NCBI GenBank assembly: GCA_020186115.1
Contig: WSYJ01000182.1
Span: 310,001 to 374,000, forward strand
From: Histomonas meleagridis
Taxonomy: Eukaryota > Parabasalia > Tritrichomonadida > Dientamoebidae
Direction of reading: 5' to 3'
Length of the DNA: 64,000 bases
A program made the translations under genes and the position numbers. Below, piece by piece: positions 28,011 through 38,340 of this stretch. The notes below the pieces were generated by a model. It saw only the letters and a program-made list of their open reading frames with translations. It made no database searches and had not been told where the DNA came from. Within the stretch, counting starts at the first letter, position 1. Each line of letters opens with the position of its first letter.

Positions 28011-28924
28011 TTATTTGTGCTCAAGAAATAATTGAATTATTTCCTCATGACCATTTTTAGATGCGAATGTAAATGCTGTGTCAAATAATTTAAATAATTT
28101 CCAAATATTATTTTGAAAAATAAATTTTATATAAAACAAATAAATATTTTTAGCATTAATATCAATTCCTTCATGTTCAAGAAGTAATTTAACTATTTCT
28201 GTGTAACCTTTTTCAGATGCTATCATAAGTGCTGTTTTATATTATTCAAATCATTTCCAAATAATATTTTGAAATTTCAAATTATTAAAATAAATATTAA
28301 ATAAAACAAATAAAAATTTTTAATATTAACATCAATTCCTTTCTGCTTGAGAAGTAATTTGACTATTTTTGCATTATTATTTTCAGTTGCAAGAAATAAT
28401 GGTGCAAGGATATAATGACGATGTGGTCTTCTATATGTTAAAATTAGATTAAATCATACAATTTTTTAAATAAAATTCAATAGCATTTATATAAATTCCT
28501 TCTTTGAGTAATATTTTTATAACTTTTATATGACCATAAAATATTGCAATCATAAGAGGTGAAAAAAACATGAAAAATAATCATGAAAAATAAAATATGA
28601 ATATCAAAAAATAAAAATTATCTTTGAAAAGATTATATAGAAATTAAGTGCAATTTCAATTTTATGCCTAAGAAGGAATTTAATCATTTTAATATGACCA
28701 TATTTTGATGCTAAATAAAGTCCATTAGCAAATAATATATATTTTAAACACGAAAAATTAAAAATTTATATTAAATTCATTCTAGAAATATTTTTCTCAC
28801 CTATTTTACTATACTTTTTTTTAAGAAGCAATTTTGCAATTTCAACGGAACCTTGTTTACAAGCAATTAAAAATGGCGTATTAAATAATAATATTAAATT
28901 CCATTTAAAAAATTGAAAAATTAA
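28011..28924 (-). repeat. Ankyrin locus B: array of about 5-6 repeats split by type-I spacers
   Basis: Minus-strand units such as PLMIAIFYGHIKVIKILLKE, MIASEKGYTEIVKLLLEH and TAFTFASKNGHEEIIQLFLE are separated by AT-rich spacers. The last repeat ends in a TAA at 28011-28013. The spacer between the last two repeats is by chance open and in frame (NIYLFYIKFIFQNNIWKLFK), so a 71-codon ORF spans it. The others contain stops. This is the shortest type-I array in the window. Confidence 0.65.
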
Positions 28925-30094
28925 TTATTTAAAACAAATCTTAAATATAATAAAAAATATATATTTATCTCCATTATAAAACCCATTTAGATCAATAACA
29001 TATTGAACAATTTCAATATTTCTTGATTTTATAGCTGAAACTAAAATTTCTTTTGGCAATTCATTTTTTTCAAGTAAATGCTTTAAAAGATATAAATTAC
29101 CACTTTCTATTACTTCAATGATTAATTCATCTTCAACATTTAAACCTTTTTCTTCTAAAAACAGAAAAATTTCATAATTATTATATAAAATACAATTCTT
29201 TGCTAAATCTTCTAAATTTATATATTTAATAATATCAATTTCATAAAGATAATAAAATATATCATTTCGATGGAATTCAATTGCAACTTCATATGCACCT
29301 TCAAATGATGAATGATTATGTTCGCATAAATGAATTATCTCTAAATTTCCGCCTGCAACTGCATATTTACCTGTTAAAATTATATAAGCTCCATTCATAA
29401 GTAAATATTTAAAACACTTAATTGATCCAAAGAATGCTGCATAATCAATTAATCTAACATTATATTGATTAACAAATGAACATCTTTCATAAAGTGATGG
29501 TTCGATTGTCTGATTAAAATTAAAATTTGTTTGCGATGATATTTCTAAAAGATTTCCTATTTCATCATTTCGAATTATTTTTGATATTTCATCTGAGTTA
29601 ATTCCTTCTTTAATTAATCGTTTGTGAAGTTCCCAATCATTTTTTGAAAGTTTTTTAATATTGTCTTTAAATGTTTCAACAAATGGAATATTCTGGTTAT
29701 GCATTAGCCTATCAATATCAACATTCGTTTTATAATGTGCGAAATAAAGGGACTTTTTAGTTTGAACAAGATCAATGTCAGCAAGATTTAAATTAATCAT
29801 CATTTCAATTAAATATTTAGATTCTTGAGAATCTAAATGAAGAAGATATTGAATAAAAATATCATTAAAATGATCATTTATATTTTGGATTTCATTCAGA
29901 AATTGAAAATATAAATCAATGTTATTTATATGTGATATTATCACTGAAAAAATTGTTTGAGCTAAAATTATATAAAAAGAATTTGGGAAATTTGAATCAT
30001 ATAATGCTTTGACTATTTCAATCGATTCATCAATATTTTCTTCTTTTAACTCCCTAATTGTTTTTTGTATATTGCTTAAAAATTGGAAACACAT
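28925..30094 (-). CDS. Ankyrin locus B: DUF3447-type N-terminal ORF
   Basis: 389 residues from ATG 30094. A helical N-terminus leads to the core LYERCSFVNQYNVRLIDYAA, FFGSIKCFKYLL, KYAVAGGNLEIIHLCEHNHS and AYEVAIEFHRNDIFYYLYE. Degenerate ankyrin helices follow (ESGNLYLLKHLLEKNELPK; SRNIEIVQYVIDLNG). The ORF ends at the first spacer (KYIFFIIFKICFK, stop). The upstream region abuts the broken HSP70 gene in divergent orientation. Confidence 0.8.
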   Translation of the reverse strand: MCFQFLSNIQKTIRELKEENIDESIEIVKALYDSNFPNSFYIILAQTIFSVIISHINNIDLYFQFLNEIQNINDHFNDIFIQYLLHLDSQESKYLIEMMINLNLADIDLVQTKKSLYFAHYKTNVDIDRLMHNQNIPFVETFKDNIKKLSKNDWELHKRLIKEGINSDEISKIIRNDEIGNLLEISSQTNFNFNQTIEPSLYERCSFVNQYNVRLIDYAAFFGSIKCFKYLLMNGAYIILTGKYAVAGGNLEIIHLCEHNHSSFEGAYEVAIEFHRNDIFYYLYEIDIIKYINLEDLAKNCILYNNYEIFLFLEEKGLNVEDELIIEVIESGNLYLLKHLLEKNELPKEILVSAIKSRNIEIVQYVIDLNGFYNGDKYIFFIIFKICFK

Positions 30095-30246
30095 TTATAA
30101 ATGTTTAAAGTAATTTTTCGTATTCTGAGGTTTATTACAGCTGTAATTTTTAACAAAGCAAGTCAAAATAATTTGTGCTGGGGAGAGAAAGGTGGCATTT
30201 TTTACCACCCAAAACGAGGAAACGAAAACAAATCGATTTTTCGAAA

Positions 30247-32773
30247 CTTGCTCTTGGAATAGATCTTGGCACAACATTTACATGTGGTGCTGTTTATATC
30301 CAAGGAGAAATTGATTATCTTTTGAACTTTATTGGCAAAGAGTAAATACCATCCATCGTTAGATTTGATGGTGATAATATAATTGTTGGCGAAGAGGCAG
30401 CCAATGGGATTTCTGAAGATGCAGCCAATACTATTTATGATTCCAAACGTATGCTAGGCCGTAGTTTTGAAGAGATAAAAAAAGATATTCCAAAGTGGCC
30501 TTTCAAAGTAGTCAAAGATAAAACAGGTTTACCATTGATTCAAGTTCAAGTTAATGATGAAATCAAACAATTATATCCTGAACAAATCTCATCCAAGATT
30601 TTAGACGTATTCAGGAAATTTCGGAAGGTCAGATTGAGTTCAAGATAAAAGATGCTGTTGTTACAGTTCCAGCATATTTTAATGATGGCTAACGACAAGC
30701 CACCAAAGATGCTGCAACTATTGCAGGTCTAAATGTTTTACGTATTATTAATGAACCAACAGCCGCAGCTATGCATATGGTTATAAGAAGAGATTTAGTG
30801 AAAGACGTTATATCTTAATATATGATCTTGGAGGTGGTACATTCGATGTTTCATTACTTGAAGTAGAAGGTGGGAAATTCAAAGTTCTTGTCACAGCCTG
30901 TAATACTCATTTAGGTGGACAAGATTTTGATAATCGACTTGTTGATTATTTTTCGAAGAAAATCATAAAATTCTATGGAATTGATCCACGAAATTCACCT
31001 CGCACATTAAGTACATTAAAAAACAAATGTGAGGTAGTAAAAACAACATTATCATCTAAAATTACAGCTACATTAAATACCTCCGGATTATTTCCAGGGC
31101 ATGGAATTCTTAAAGAAATCAAGCGAACAAAATTTGTGGAGATATGTCGAGATCTTTTTGATTCGACATTTGATAGAGTTAATAAAGTTTTAATTGATGC
31201 TCAAATGCCAAAATCGCAAGTTACTGATGTTGTACTTATTGGTGGTTCTTCATCGATTAAATATATTCAAGAAAAACTTGAAGAAATGTTTCCTGGAAAA
31301 ATCCGGAAAAACATTGACCCAAGAACAGCAGTAGCAACTGGCGCAGCGATCCAAGCTGCTATTATTAAAGGGGAACAAAGTTTAAAAGATATTTCTGTTG
31401 ATGATGTTATACCTCTTACACTTGTAGTAAATGTGAATGGTAAATTTAGTGAAATTCTTAAAAAAAATACAAAAATCCCAACAGAAAATAAGAAGCAGTA
31501 TGAGCCGCAAAATGATTATGACCAAGAAGTTAGAATCGAAGTTTATGAAGGTGAAAGTGAGAATTTAAATGAGAATCATTACCTCGGAGATATTATTTTA
31601 CCAGTAGCACTCGCGAAAAAAGACGAAAAGAGATTCATTGACGTAAAGTTTTCGATCAATGAAAACGGAATATTATATGTATCTGCGTTAGACATAAGAT
31701 CAGGTTGTATGAGAAGTATTAAAATTAACAATAACTCTGGAAGATTGTCCGAAAATGAAAGAGAAAGGTTACGAAAAATTGAAATAGAATATCAACAAAA
31801 AAAGGAAATGGATAAACAAAGACTCAAAGCAATGGATGAATTTAATGGGTTTTGTAATGAATGTTTAATTGAATTAAGGAATAAGAATTTATCAAATAAT
31901 AAAAAAGATAAAATTAAAATGAAAATTAGTGAAATGAAAGATTGGATTAAAAACAATCAAAATAAGGAACCATACGAATATGTAAATAAAAAGAAACATT
32001 TAGAAAATGAAATAAAACGTTTGGAAGAAGAAAAAGAAGAAGAATACGGATCAGATGATGAAGATGCTATCAATGAGGAGGAAGAAAGAAGAAGACAACA
32101 AGAAAATGAAGAAAGAACAAGACAACAAGAGGAAGAAAGAACAAGACAACAAGAGGAAGAAAGAACAAGACAACAAGAAAATGAAGAAAGAACAAGACAA
32201 CAAGAAAATGAAGAAAGAACAAGACAACAAGAAAATGAAGAAAGAACAAGACAACAAGAAAAAGAAGAAAGAACAAGACAACAAGAGGAAGAAAGAACAA
32301 GACAACAAGAGGAAGAAAGAACAAGACAACAAGAAAATGAAGAAAGAAGAAGACAACAAGAAAATGAAGAAAGAACAAGACAACAAGAAAATGAAGAAAG
32401 AACAAGACAACAAGAAAATGAAGAAAGAACAAGACAACAAGAGGAAGAAAGAACAAGACAACAAGAGGAAGAAAGAACAAGACAACAAGAAAATGAAGAA
32501 AGAAGAAGACAACAAGAAAATGAAGAAAGAACAAGACAACAAGAAAATGAAGAAAGAACAAGACAACAAGAGGAAGAAAGAACAAGACAACAAGAGGAAG
32601 AAAGAACAAGACAACAAGAGGAAGAAAGAACAAGACAACAAGAAAATGAAGAAAGAACAAGACAACAAGAAAATGAAGAAAGAACAAGACAACAAGAGGA
32701 AGAAAAAAAGGGAGAAAAAATAAACCCAAATGTGATTCCTCCTGAACCGAATGTGTCATGTTCAATTTCATAA
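30247..32773 (+). pseudogene. HSP70-family gene with two in-frame TAAs and two frameshifts, plus E/R/Q repeat tail
   Basis: The reading starts with LALGIDLGTTFTCGAVYIQG (HSP70 phosphate-1 motif). It is interrupted by TAA at 30343-30345, shifts frame near 30605-30622, has TAA at 30690-30692 (within [16 protein letters not shown], where HSP70s have Gln), and shifts again near 30771. It then runs open through YDLGGGTFDVSLLEVEGGKF, VVLIGGSSSIKYIQEKL and a complete substrate-binding domain to the TAA at 32771-32773. No ATG is visible before LALGID. The C-terminus carries a helical lid and a long 8/9-residue repeat (RTRQQEEE / RTRQQENEE). The amount of damage suggests a pseudogene, but the last ~630 codons are intact. 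Confidence 0.85.
32085..32700 (+). repeat. Minisatellite of 24- and 27-bp units in HSP70 tail
   Basis: About 25 tandem units, each a codon multiple, encode RTRQQEEE or RTRQQENEE. Units are near-identical at DNA level, so the expansion is recent. The lack of stops on both strands here generates long spurious ORFs in other frames. Confidence 0.9.
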
Positions 32774-33131
32774 TGATTCATTGCTCAAAATAAATGCATG
32801 TCTTCTAGCATTATTTTGTTGCTATTTTTACAAAAATTAATTTTTTCGAAATATAAAATAATTTTAATTCACTTTATGAGCGATTTTTTAAAAAAAAGTG
32901 ATGAATATACTTCATTTAGTCGTACAATCTGAATACGGACCATGGAGATTTTCATTATAAACATTTTCTTCTTTCAGCATTAACAGATACTTATTGTTTT
33001 AGGTGCTTTTCTTTCGATTGTTTTCTGTAAACATTTGCTATTCGAGTTGATTTTAATTATTATTAAAACATGCTTCATTTCCATTTCTTATTGAAAATGA
33101 AGATTTGATGTATATAGAAGAAGACTCTGAA
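32774..33131. other. Intergenic region between HSP70 relic and ankyrin locus C
   Basis: AT-rich. The stretch from about 33060 to 33131 is duplicated near 59935-60016, downstream of locus E, and marks the left edge of the C/E duplication. Confidence 0.6.
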
Positions 33132-34443
33132 TTATAATTTTTCACGAAGTAAATTTACTATTTCTGTGTAACCTTCTTGTCGTGCAATTTGAATTGCAGT
33201 CAAATATTATTAATGTATATTCTAAAATATTAAAACATATTCCAAATTATTCAAATGAATATATTTTGCATTAACATCAATTCCTTCTTTATCTAAAAGT
33301 AATTTTACGATTTCGATATTATTATTTTTAACTGCTATATGAAGTGCTGTTTCAAATTATTATAACATATTCTAAATTATCAAAATATATATTAAATTAT
33401 TAAAACATATATAAAATTATTAAAACATATATAAAATTATTAAAACATATATAAAATTATTAAAACATATTCCAAATTATTCAAATGAATATTTTTTGCA
33501 TTAACATCAATTCCTTCTTTATCTAAAAGTAATTTTACGATTTCGATATTATTATTTTTAACTGCTATATGAAGTGCTGTTTCAAATTATTAAAACATAT
33601 ATAAAATTATTAAAACATATTCCAAATTATTAAAACATATCCAAAATTATTCAAATGAATATTTTTTGCATTAACATCAATTCCTTCTTTATATAAAAGT
33701 AATTTTACTATTTCTATATTATTATTTCTAACTGCTATATGAAGTGCTGTTTCAAATTATTAAAACATGTTCCAAATTATTAAAACATATCCAAAATTAT
33801 TCAAATGAATATTTTTTGCATTAACATCAATTCCTTCTTTATCTAAAAGTAATTTTACGATTTCGATATTATTATTTTTAACTGCTATATGAAGTGCTGT
33901 TTCAAATTATTAAAACATGTTCCAAATTATTAAAACATATTTCAAATTATTAAAACATATTCTAAATTATTCAAATAAATAGTTTCTGCATTAACATCAA
34001 TTCCTTCTTTATCTAAAAGTAATTTTACGATTTCGATATTATTATTTCTAACTGCTATATGAAGTGCTGTTTCAAATTATTAAAACATATTCTAAATTAT
34101 CAAAATATATATTAAATTATTAAAACATATTTTAAATTATTAAAATATATTCCAAATTATTAAAACATATAAAAAATTATTCAAACAAATATTTTCTGCA
34201 TTTACATCAATTCCTTTATCTAAAAGTAATTTTACTATTTCGATATTATTATTTCTAACTGCTATATGAAGTGCTGTTTCAAATTATTATAACATATTTC
34301 AAATTATTAAAACATATTCTAAATTATTCAAATAAATAGTTTTTGCATTAACATCAATTCCTTTATCTAAAAGTAATTTTACTATTTCTATATTATTATT
34401 TCTAACTGCTATATGAAGTGCTGTTTCAAATTATTAAAACATA
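33132..34443 (-). repeat. Ankyrin locus C: 8 repeats split by type-II (20-bp minisatellite) spacers
   Basis: Near-identical ~90-base minus-strand units encode TALHIAVRNNNIEIVKLLLD then KEGIDVNAKNIH. Spacers consist of one to six copies of a 20-bp unit (plus strand TAAAACATATATAAAATTAT and variants), ending at ATTCAAATGAAT. The terminal repeat (LTAIQIARQEGYTEIVNLLR then EKL, stop) ends at 33132-33134. Spacer position within the repeat is the same as in type-I arrays. The near-identity points to recent expansion or homogenisation, so divergence cannot be used as evidence of coding here. Confidence 0.75.
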
Positions 34444-35676
34444 TTATAAATTATTCAAATGAATAGTTTTTGTATTAACATCTATTCCTTTTTGTTCCAC
34501 AACATATTTCACAAGTTCAACATTTCCTGATTCTGAAGCAAAATGCAAAATGTTTTTTGGTATTTGATTATTTTGAAGGAAATATTTAACGAGATATAAA
34601 TTTCCATTCATTGCTGTTTCATTTATATTATCAACATTAAAATTCATTCCTTTTTCTTCCAAAAATGTTAAAATTTCATAATTATCTTTTTTAATACAAA
34701 GACTTAACAAATCATTTGTTTTATCTTCATCCATTTTCGGCATTGATTGTATTTTTTCTAATTTATTTTCATAAATATAATAAAAAATATCATTTTGATG
34801 AAATTCAATTGCTGTTTCATATGCACCTTCAAATGATGAATGATATTGTTCACATAAATGAATGATTTCTTCATTTCTACCTGCAACTGCATATTTACCT
34901 GTGTTTTCTACTTTTGCATTATTCACAAGTAAATATTTAAAACATTTAACTGATCCAAAGAATGCGGCATAATCAATTAATGTAACATTTTCTTGATTAA
35001 TAAATGAACACCTTTCATAAAGTGATGGTTCGATTGTTTGGTTAAAATCAAAATTTGTTTGCGATGATATTTCTTGAAGGTTTTCTATGTCATCATATCG
35101 AATTACTTTTGCTATTTCGTTCGGATTAACTCCTTCTTTAACATACTTCTTATGAAGTTCCCAATTGTTCTTTGAAAGTTTTTTGTAATTATCCAAAAAG
35201 TATTTTTCTATTTGATCATTTCTATCATACTCAAATTCTGAATGATTTTTGTTTTGGTTTTCTTCTTCTGTTTTATAATGAGCAAAATATTTTGAATGAA
35301 TATTTTTGGTAATACTTTTATCAACCAAATTTTGTTCAATTAATTTCTCGATTAAATAATATGATTCTTGTGTGTTAATTTTGGATATACGTTTGATAAA
35401 AATTGACATTAATTTAACTATATTTTGATTAATTTCTTCTTCTTTCGTTTGAAGTGTTTTTAAAAAATTTATGGAAATATCAAATGCTTGTTTTTGTGAT
35501 GAAAATGCATTAAAAACGATGTTACTTATAATAGTATTAAATGTACAAGGATAGTTTGAATCGAATAATTCCAATACTTTTTTAGAGGACGCCTTGAAGT
35601 TTTCTTCTGTTAAACTGAATATATTTTTCTCAAGCTCAATTAGGAATTTCAAGCAGGATGAACAAGGCTCAGTCAT
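34444..35676 (-). CDS. Ankyrin locus C: DUF3447-type N-terminal ORF
   Basis: 410 residues from ATG 35676 (MTEPCSSCLKFLIELEKN). Core: LYERCSFINQENVTLIDYAA, FFGSVKCFKYLLVN, KYAVAGRNEEIIHLCEQYHS and AYETAIEFHQNDIFYYIYEN. Ankyrin helices follow (NGNLYLVKYFLQNNQIPK; SGNVELVKYVVEQKGIDVN). It ends in the first spacer (TKTIHLNNL, stop). It is the intact counterpart of locus E at 61521-62729. Confidence 0.85.
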   Translation of the reverse strand: MTEPCSSCLKFLIELEKNIFSLTEENFKASSKKVLELFDSNYPCTFNTIISNIVFNAFSSQKQAFDISINFLKTLQTKEEEINQNIVKLMSIFIKRISKINTQESYYLIEKLIEQNLVDKSITKNIHSKYFAHYKTEEENQNKNHSEFEYDRNDQIEKYFLDNYKKLSKNNWELHKKYVKEGVNPNEIAKVIRYDDIENLQEISSQTNFDFNQTIEPSLYERCSFINQENVTLIDYAAFFGSVKCFKYLLVNNAKVENTGKYAVAGRNEEIIHLCEQYHSSFEGAYETAIEFHQNDIFYYIYENKLEKIQSMPKMDEDKTNDLLSLCIKKDNYEILTFLEEKGMNFNVDNINETAMNGNLYLVKYFLQNNQIPKNILHFASESGNVELVKYVVEQKGIDVNTKTIHLNNL

Positions 35677-36179
35677 ATCAATGTAAACGCCTAAGGGTGT
35701 CCCAAAACCCGAAATTGAGAGTATTGAAAATCTTGGGATTCAAAAAGTCGATAACTATGAGATACTGTCACTTTTCAAAATTGAGAAGTTGAATATTTTT
35801 TATTAATGATCTTTGAGCTTTCACTTACGCATTATCGAACAAAACTGGTTGAGGTGAGCTTCGTATTGTTACTAAAAACAAGACATAATAGCTTAAATTT
35901 CCTGTAAAGATTGAACAAATATAATTTTTTCGATAGTTGAATTTTTATGTTTTTGATCAACATATTATATATAACTCTTCCACAATGGATTAATGCTGCT
36001 GATATATCAGAAAGTTGAACAAAATAAATTTCTTTTTGATTACATTTGATGATTAAAAATGCATTTTTTAAAACCACCAAACCGTTGTCAGATCGATTTG
36101 AATGGAGATATTCTCAAATTTTCTGAGTGCCCAGAATATTTGTATAAATTACAAAAAGTGTAAAAAGTATTTATCACTT
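35677..36179. other. Intergenic region upstream of locus C
   Basis: No intact gene. A minus-strand 82-codon ORF at 35832-36080 has low complexity and no recognisable domain, so it is not called. Confidence 0.5.
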
Positions 36180-36530
36180 TTTTGTAAAAAAGTGACCAGT
36201 CTCATAAGTTATTAACGATTTCTTCTCGCACAAAGGAATTTTCCTAATGATTTTATCCAAGATATCTTTTCGAGCTTCCATATCTGCATTTGGATTTGTA
36301 TCTTCTTATCAAGTCGACCCGGTCTTAGCATCGCCTCATGAGGATTACGAAAACTCGTCCTCGATCTTCAACGCCATCCATTTCTGTCAACAATTGAATT
36401 ACAACTCGAGAAGCAGCTTTTAATCGCCGGAAACTTCGGTTCTTTCTCTCGAAAGCGAACACTATCATTAACAGCATTGGACGAAGTCAATTATGTCATC
36501 GATCGCGCAGCAGTTAATTAATGTAATAAC
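36180..36530 (-). pseudogene. AAA-ATPase relic (CDC48/NVL-like)
   Basis: Broken minus-strand matches in order: DEVNAVN (Walker B-like, family D-E-x-D-A), KAASRVVIQLLTEMDGVEDRGRVFVI (second region of homology), then EAMLRPGRLDKKIQIQ (arginine-finger strand), then ARKDILDKIIRKIPL. These lie in more than one frame, and the A-T-N-R-P-D between VFVI and the RPGRLD strand is missing. This is a decayed fragment of an AAA protein such as NVL or CDC48. Confidence 0.7.
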
Positions 36531-36962
36531 GACACCGATTGAAGTTAAGTCATTTTATATACCGAATAACGATGAAATTATTATTGTGTTGTATGTGTTG
36601 TCGTATAAAGTAAAGGGAATGTTTAGGAAGTGGAGACGAAGTTGCCAATGACAATGATATGTGTTATGCGTGTTGACTTTGATGATGCCTAAGAATGCCG
36701 AGAAGAAACAAATTTTGGAATTTATGAAACTGAAAATGAAACAAATCCGAATGGAAATTAACCATTTTTATCAATAAATTTGTTTGTAGTTATTATGTAT
36801 TTGTTTTAGTTATATTACAAATGTAATTAAATTTGTTTGTAGTTATTTGTTTTTGTTATTAAAAAATGTTTTTAAATTTGTTTGAGTTATTTAATCGTCA
36901 ATAATTTTTACACATTATATTAATATATAACAAATATATATTAAATAATTAGAAAAAACGAT
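36531..36962. other. Intergenic region
   Basis: AT-rich, no recognisable gene. It may hold further degraded parts of the AAA relic, but I cannot align them by eye. Confidence 0.45.
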
Positions 36963-37044
36963 GACACGATGGCCGAGTGGTTAAGGCGTGGGATTAGAGT
37001 CCCCATGGGCTTGTCCCGCATCAGTTCGAATCTGGTTCGTGTCG
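36963..37044 (+). tRNA. tRNA-Ser (anticodon AGA)
   Basis: 82 bases. Acceptor GACACGA pairs with TCGTGTC (37037-37043), discriminator G. D-arm GGCCGAGTGGTTAAGGC with box A. Anticodon loop TTAGAGT with U33 and AGA at 34-36; anticodon stem TGGGA/CCCCA with one A-C mismatch next to the loop. Long serine-type variable arm (TGGGCTTGTCCCG). T-arm ATCAG-TTCGAAT-CTGGT. A T6 run follows immediately, the usual Pol III terminator. No intron, no encoded CCA. Confidence 0.95.
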
Positions 37045-37052
37045 TTTTTTAT
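37045..37052 (+). terminator. Pol III oligo-T terminator of tRNA-Ser
   Basis: Six T residues begin directly after the discriminator base of the tRNA. Confidence 0.7.
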
Positions 37053-37212
37053 TTTTTGAAAATATCCAAATTTTTTTTGACAATATTAAAAAAATTAAAA
37101 AATTGATTTTTAAAATGTTATTCGTATTTAGTATAACACCAAATCCGACATTCCATGTTCTTTAAAAACACTGTAATTATCAAAAATCAAATTTGTTAAC
37201 ATATCTAAAGAT

Positions 37213-38043
37213 TTATTTTAGTCCATCGAGTACAGAGCGTATTGATGGTCTCGCCAGGCCAAGCTGGTCAAAGAGAGAATAATTTACTGTATAATCTACT
37301 TTCAATGGCATCGTGACTAATCCTCCTTTATAATCAAGCTTGTTAAGAAAGTTATTATCTGTGTTTGGCTGTTCTTCAATTTCTTCCTCTTCTTCTTCGA
37401 TTTCATCTTCGTAATCTTCAAGTTTTTCATCCAAATTTCTTCGGGGTGGAAACATTGTTGGCTTGCTGTCGAAGAACGCATAGTCTTCGTAATCGTCTGG
37501 TCGTGAAGGGCGTGTCATTTCCAAGAAACGTTGTGAATTCTTCTGAATTTCTTCTGTTGAGAATGAATCTTCAGGGGCGCCAATATAATGAAGGTACATA
37601 CAATCTGCTTTGGTACACTTTTGACCGCACAGGAAAGATGAACAATACTTTGATGTACCAAATGAAGCTTTAATTTGATGTCCGTCAATAACAAAGGATT
37701 CCAGTGCATACAAACATTCCCATGCATCCTCTACATTGACAAACGTAATATAAGCTGAAACTGTTGGTTTTTGATAGCTATTATTATGAAGTGTTTGATT
37801 CACAACAATTTTTTTGATCGGACCATATTGACCAAAATACTCATATCTATTAAGCGTTTCTTCTTGCGCAATTGAAACTGGAATACCAATTACGTATATA
37901 AGATCTCTTTGGATAACTCTGAATTTGGAAAGTCCAGCCCTTTCTGGCAGTGGATTTACTCTACCACGAACGGATCCACCTTTTCCCATTGATCCTGTTT
38001 TTGATGATAAATCAGAATGTCCTTTTCCGAATGATCTACTCAT
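37213..38043 (-). CDS. CNOT4/Not4-like RRM-CCCH protein lacking the RING domain
   Basis: 276 residues from ATG 38043. The frame also has an upstream ATG (38079), but an M3-like CTAACGGTTA lies between the two, favouring the downstream start. After a Gly/Ser-rich N-terminus comes the CNOT4 core: FRVIQRDLIYVIGIP, LNRYEYFGQYGPIKKIVVN, TVSAYITFVNVEDAWECLYA, VIDGHQIKASFGTSKYCSSF and the CCCH finger C-x5-C-x4-C-x3-H (CGQKCTKADCMYLH). The C-terminus is acidic. In the known family an N-terminal RING gives E3 activity in the CCR4-NOT complex; here none precedes the RRM, so the protein should be non-catalytic. Confidence 0.85.
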   Translation of the reverse strand: MSRSFGKGHSDLSSKTGSMGKGGSVRGRVNPLPERAGLSKFRVIQRDLIYVIGIPVSIAQEETLNRYEYFGQYGPIKKIVVNQTLHNNSYQKPTVSAYITFVNVEDAWECLYALESFVIDGHQIKASFGTSKYCSSFLCGQKCTKADCMYLHYIGAPEDSFSTEEIQKNSQRFLEMTRPSRPDDYEDYAFFDSKPTMFPPRRNLDEKLEDYEDEIEEEEEEIEEQPNTDNNFLNKLDYKGGLVTMPLKVDYTVNYSLFDQLGLARPSIRSVLDGLK

Positions 38044-38057
38044 AATTATAAAGATTA

Positions 38058-38067
38058 TAACCGTTAG
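38058..38067 (-). promoter_or_regulatory. M3-like motif CTAACGGTTA before CNOT4-like gene
   Basis: Perfect AACGGTTA core on the minus strand, 15 bases before ATG 38043 and inside the alternative longer ORF. It helps decide the start. Confidence 0.5.
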
Positions 38068-38340
38068 TATGTAAATCATAGAATACTAAATTTCAATGCC
38101 AATAAAAGCAGAGAAGAAAAAAGTCAATAAATTTAATAATATTTCACAAATTATCAGACAATACATACAAAATCATACTAAATAAGAACAGTTATAAAGA
38201 AATATTTTTTAAAAAAACAAAGAAATAACATAGATATTATTAGTTTTAATCATATTCATCACGAATGATATCTGGCCGGCCATTTAACACATAAATCAAT
38301 GATTTACATAACGGGGCACCCAAACAAAAAGTTTGAAAAT

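Noticed and set aside
31957..32781. Long minus-strand and alternative-frame ORFs over the HSP70 tail
   Set aside because: They are shadows of the E/R/Q codon repeat: the minisatellite has no stop in several frames. The products are pure Ser/Leu/Cys or Lys/Asp repeats without any domain.
33361..34443. CRISPR-like appearance (regular ~90-base repeats with variable spacers)
   Set aside because: The repeats are too long, they encode ankyrin, the spacers are a minisatellite, and the sequence is eukaryotic.
35832..36080. 82-codon minus-strand ORF
   Set aside because: Low-complexity, no domain, no promoter-like motif, and it sits in a degraded region next to an AAA relic.
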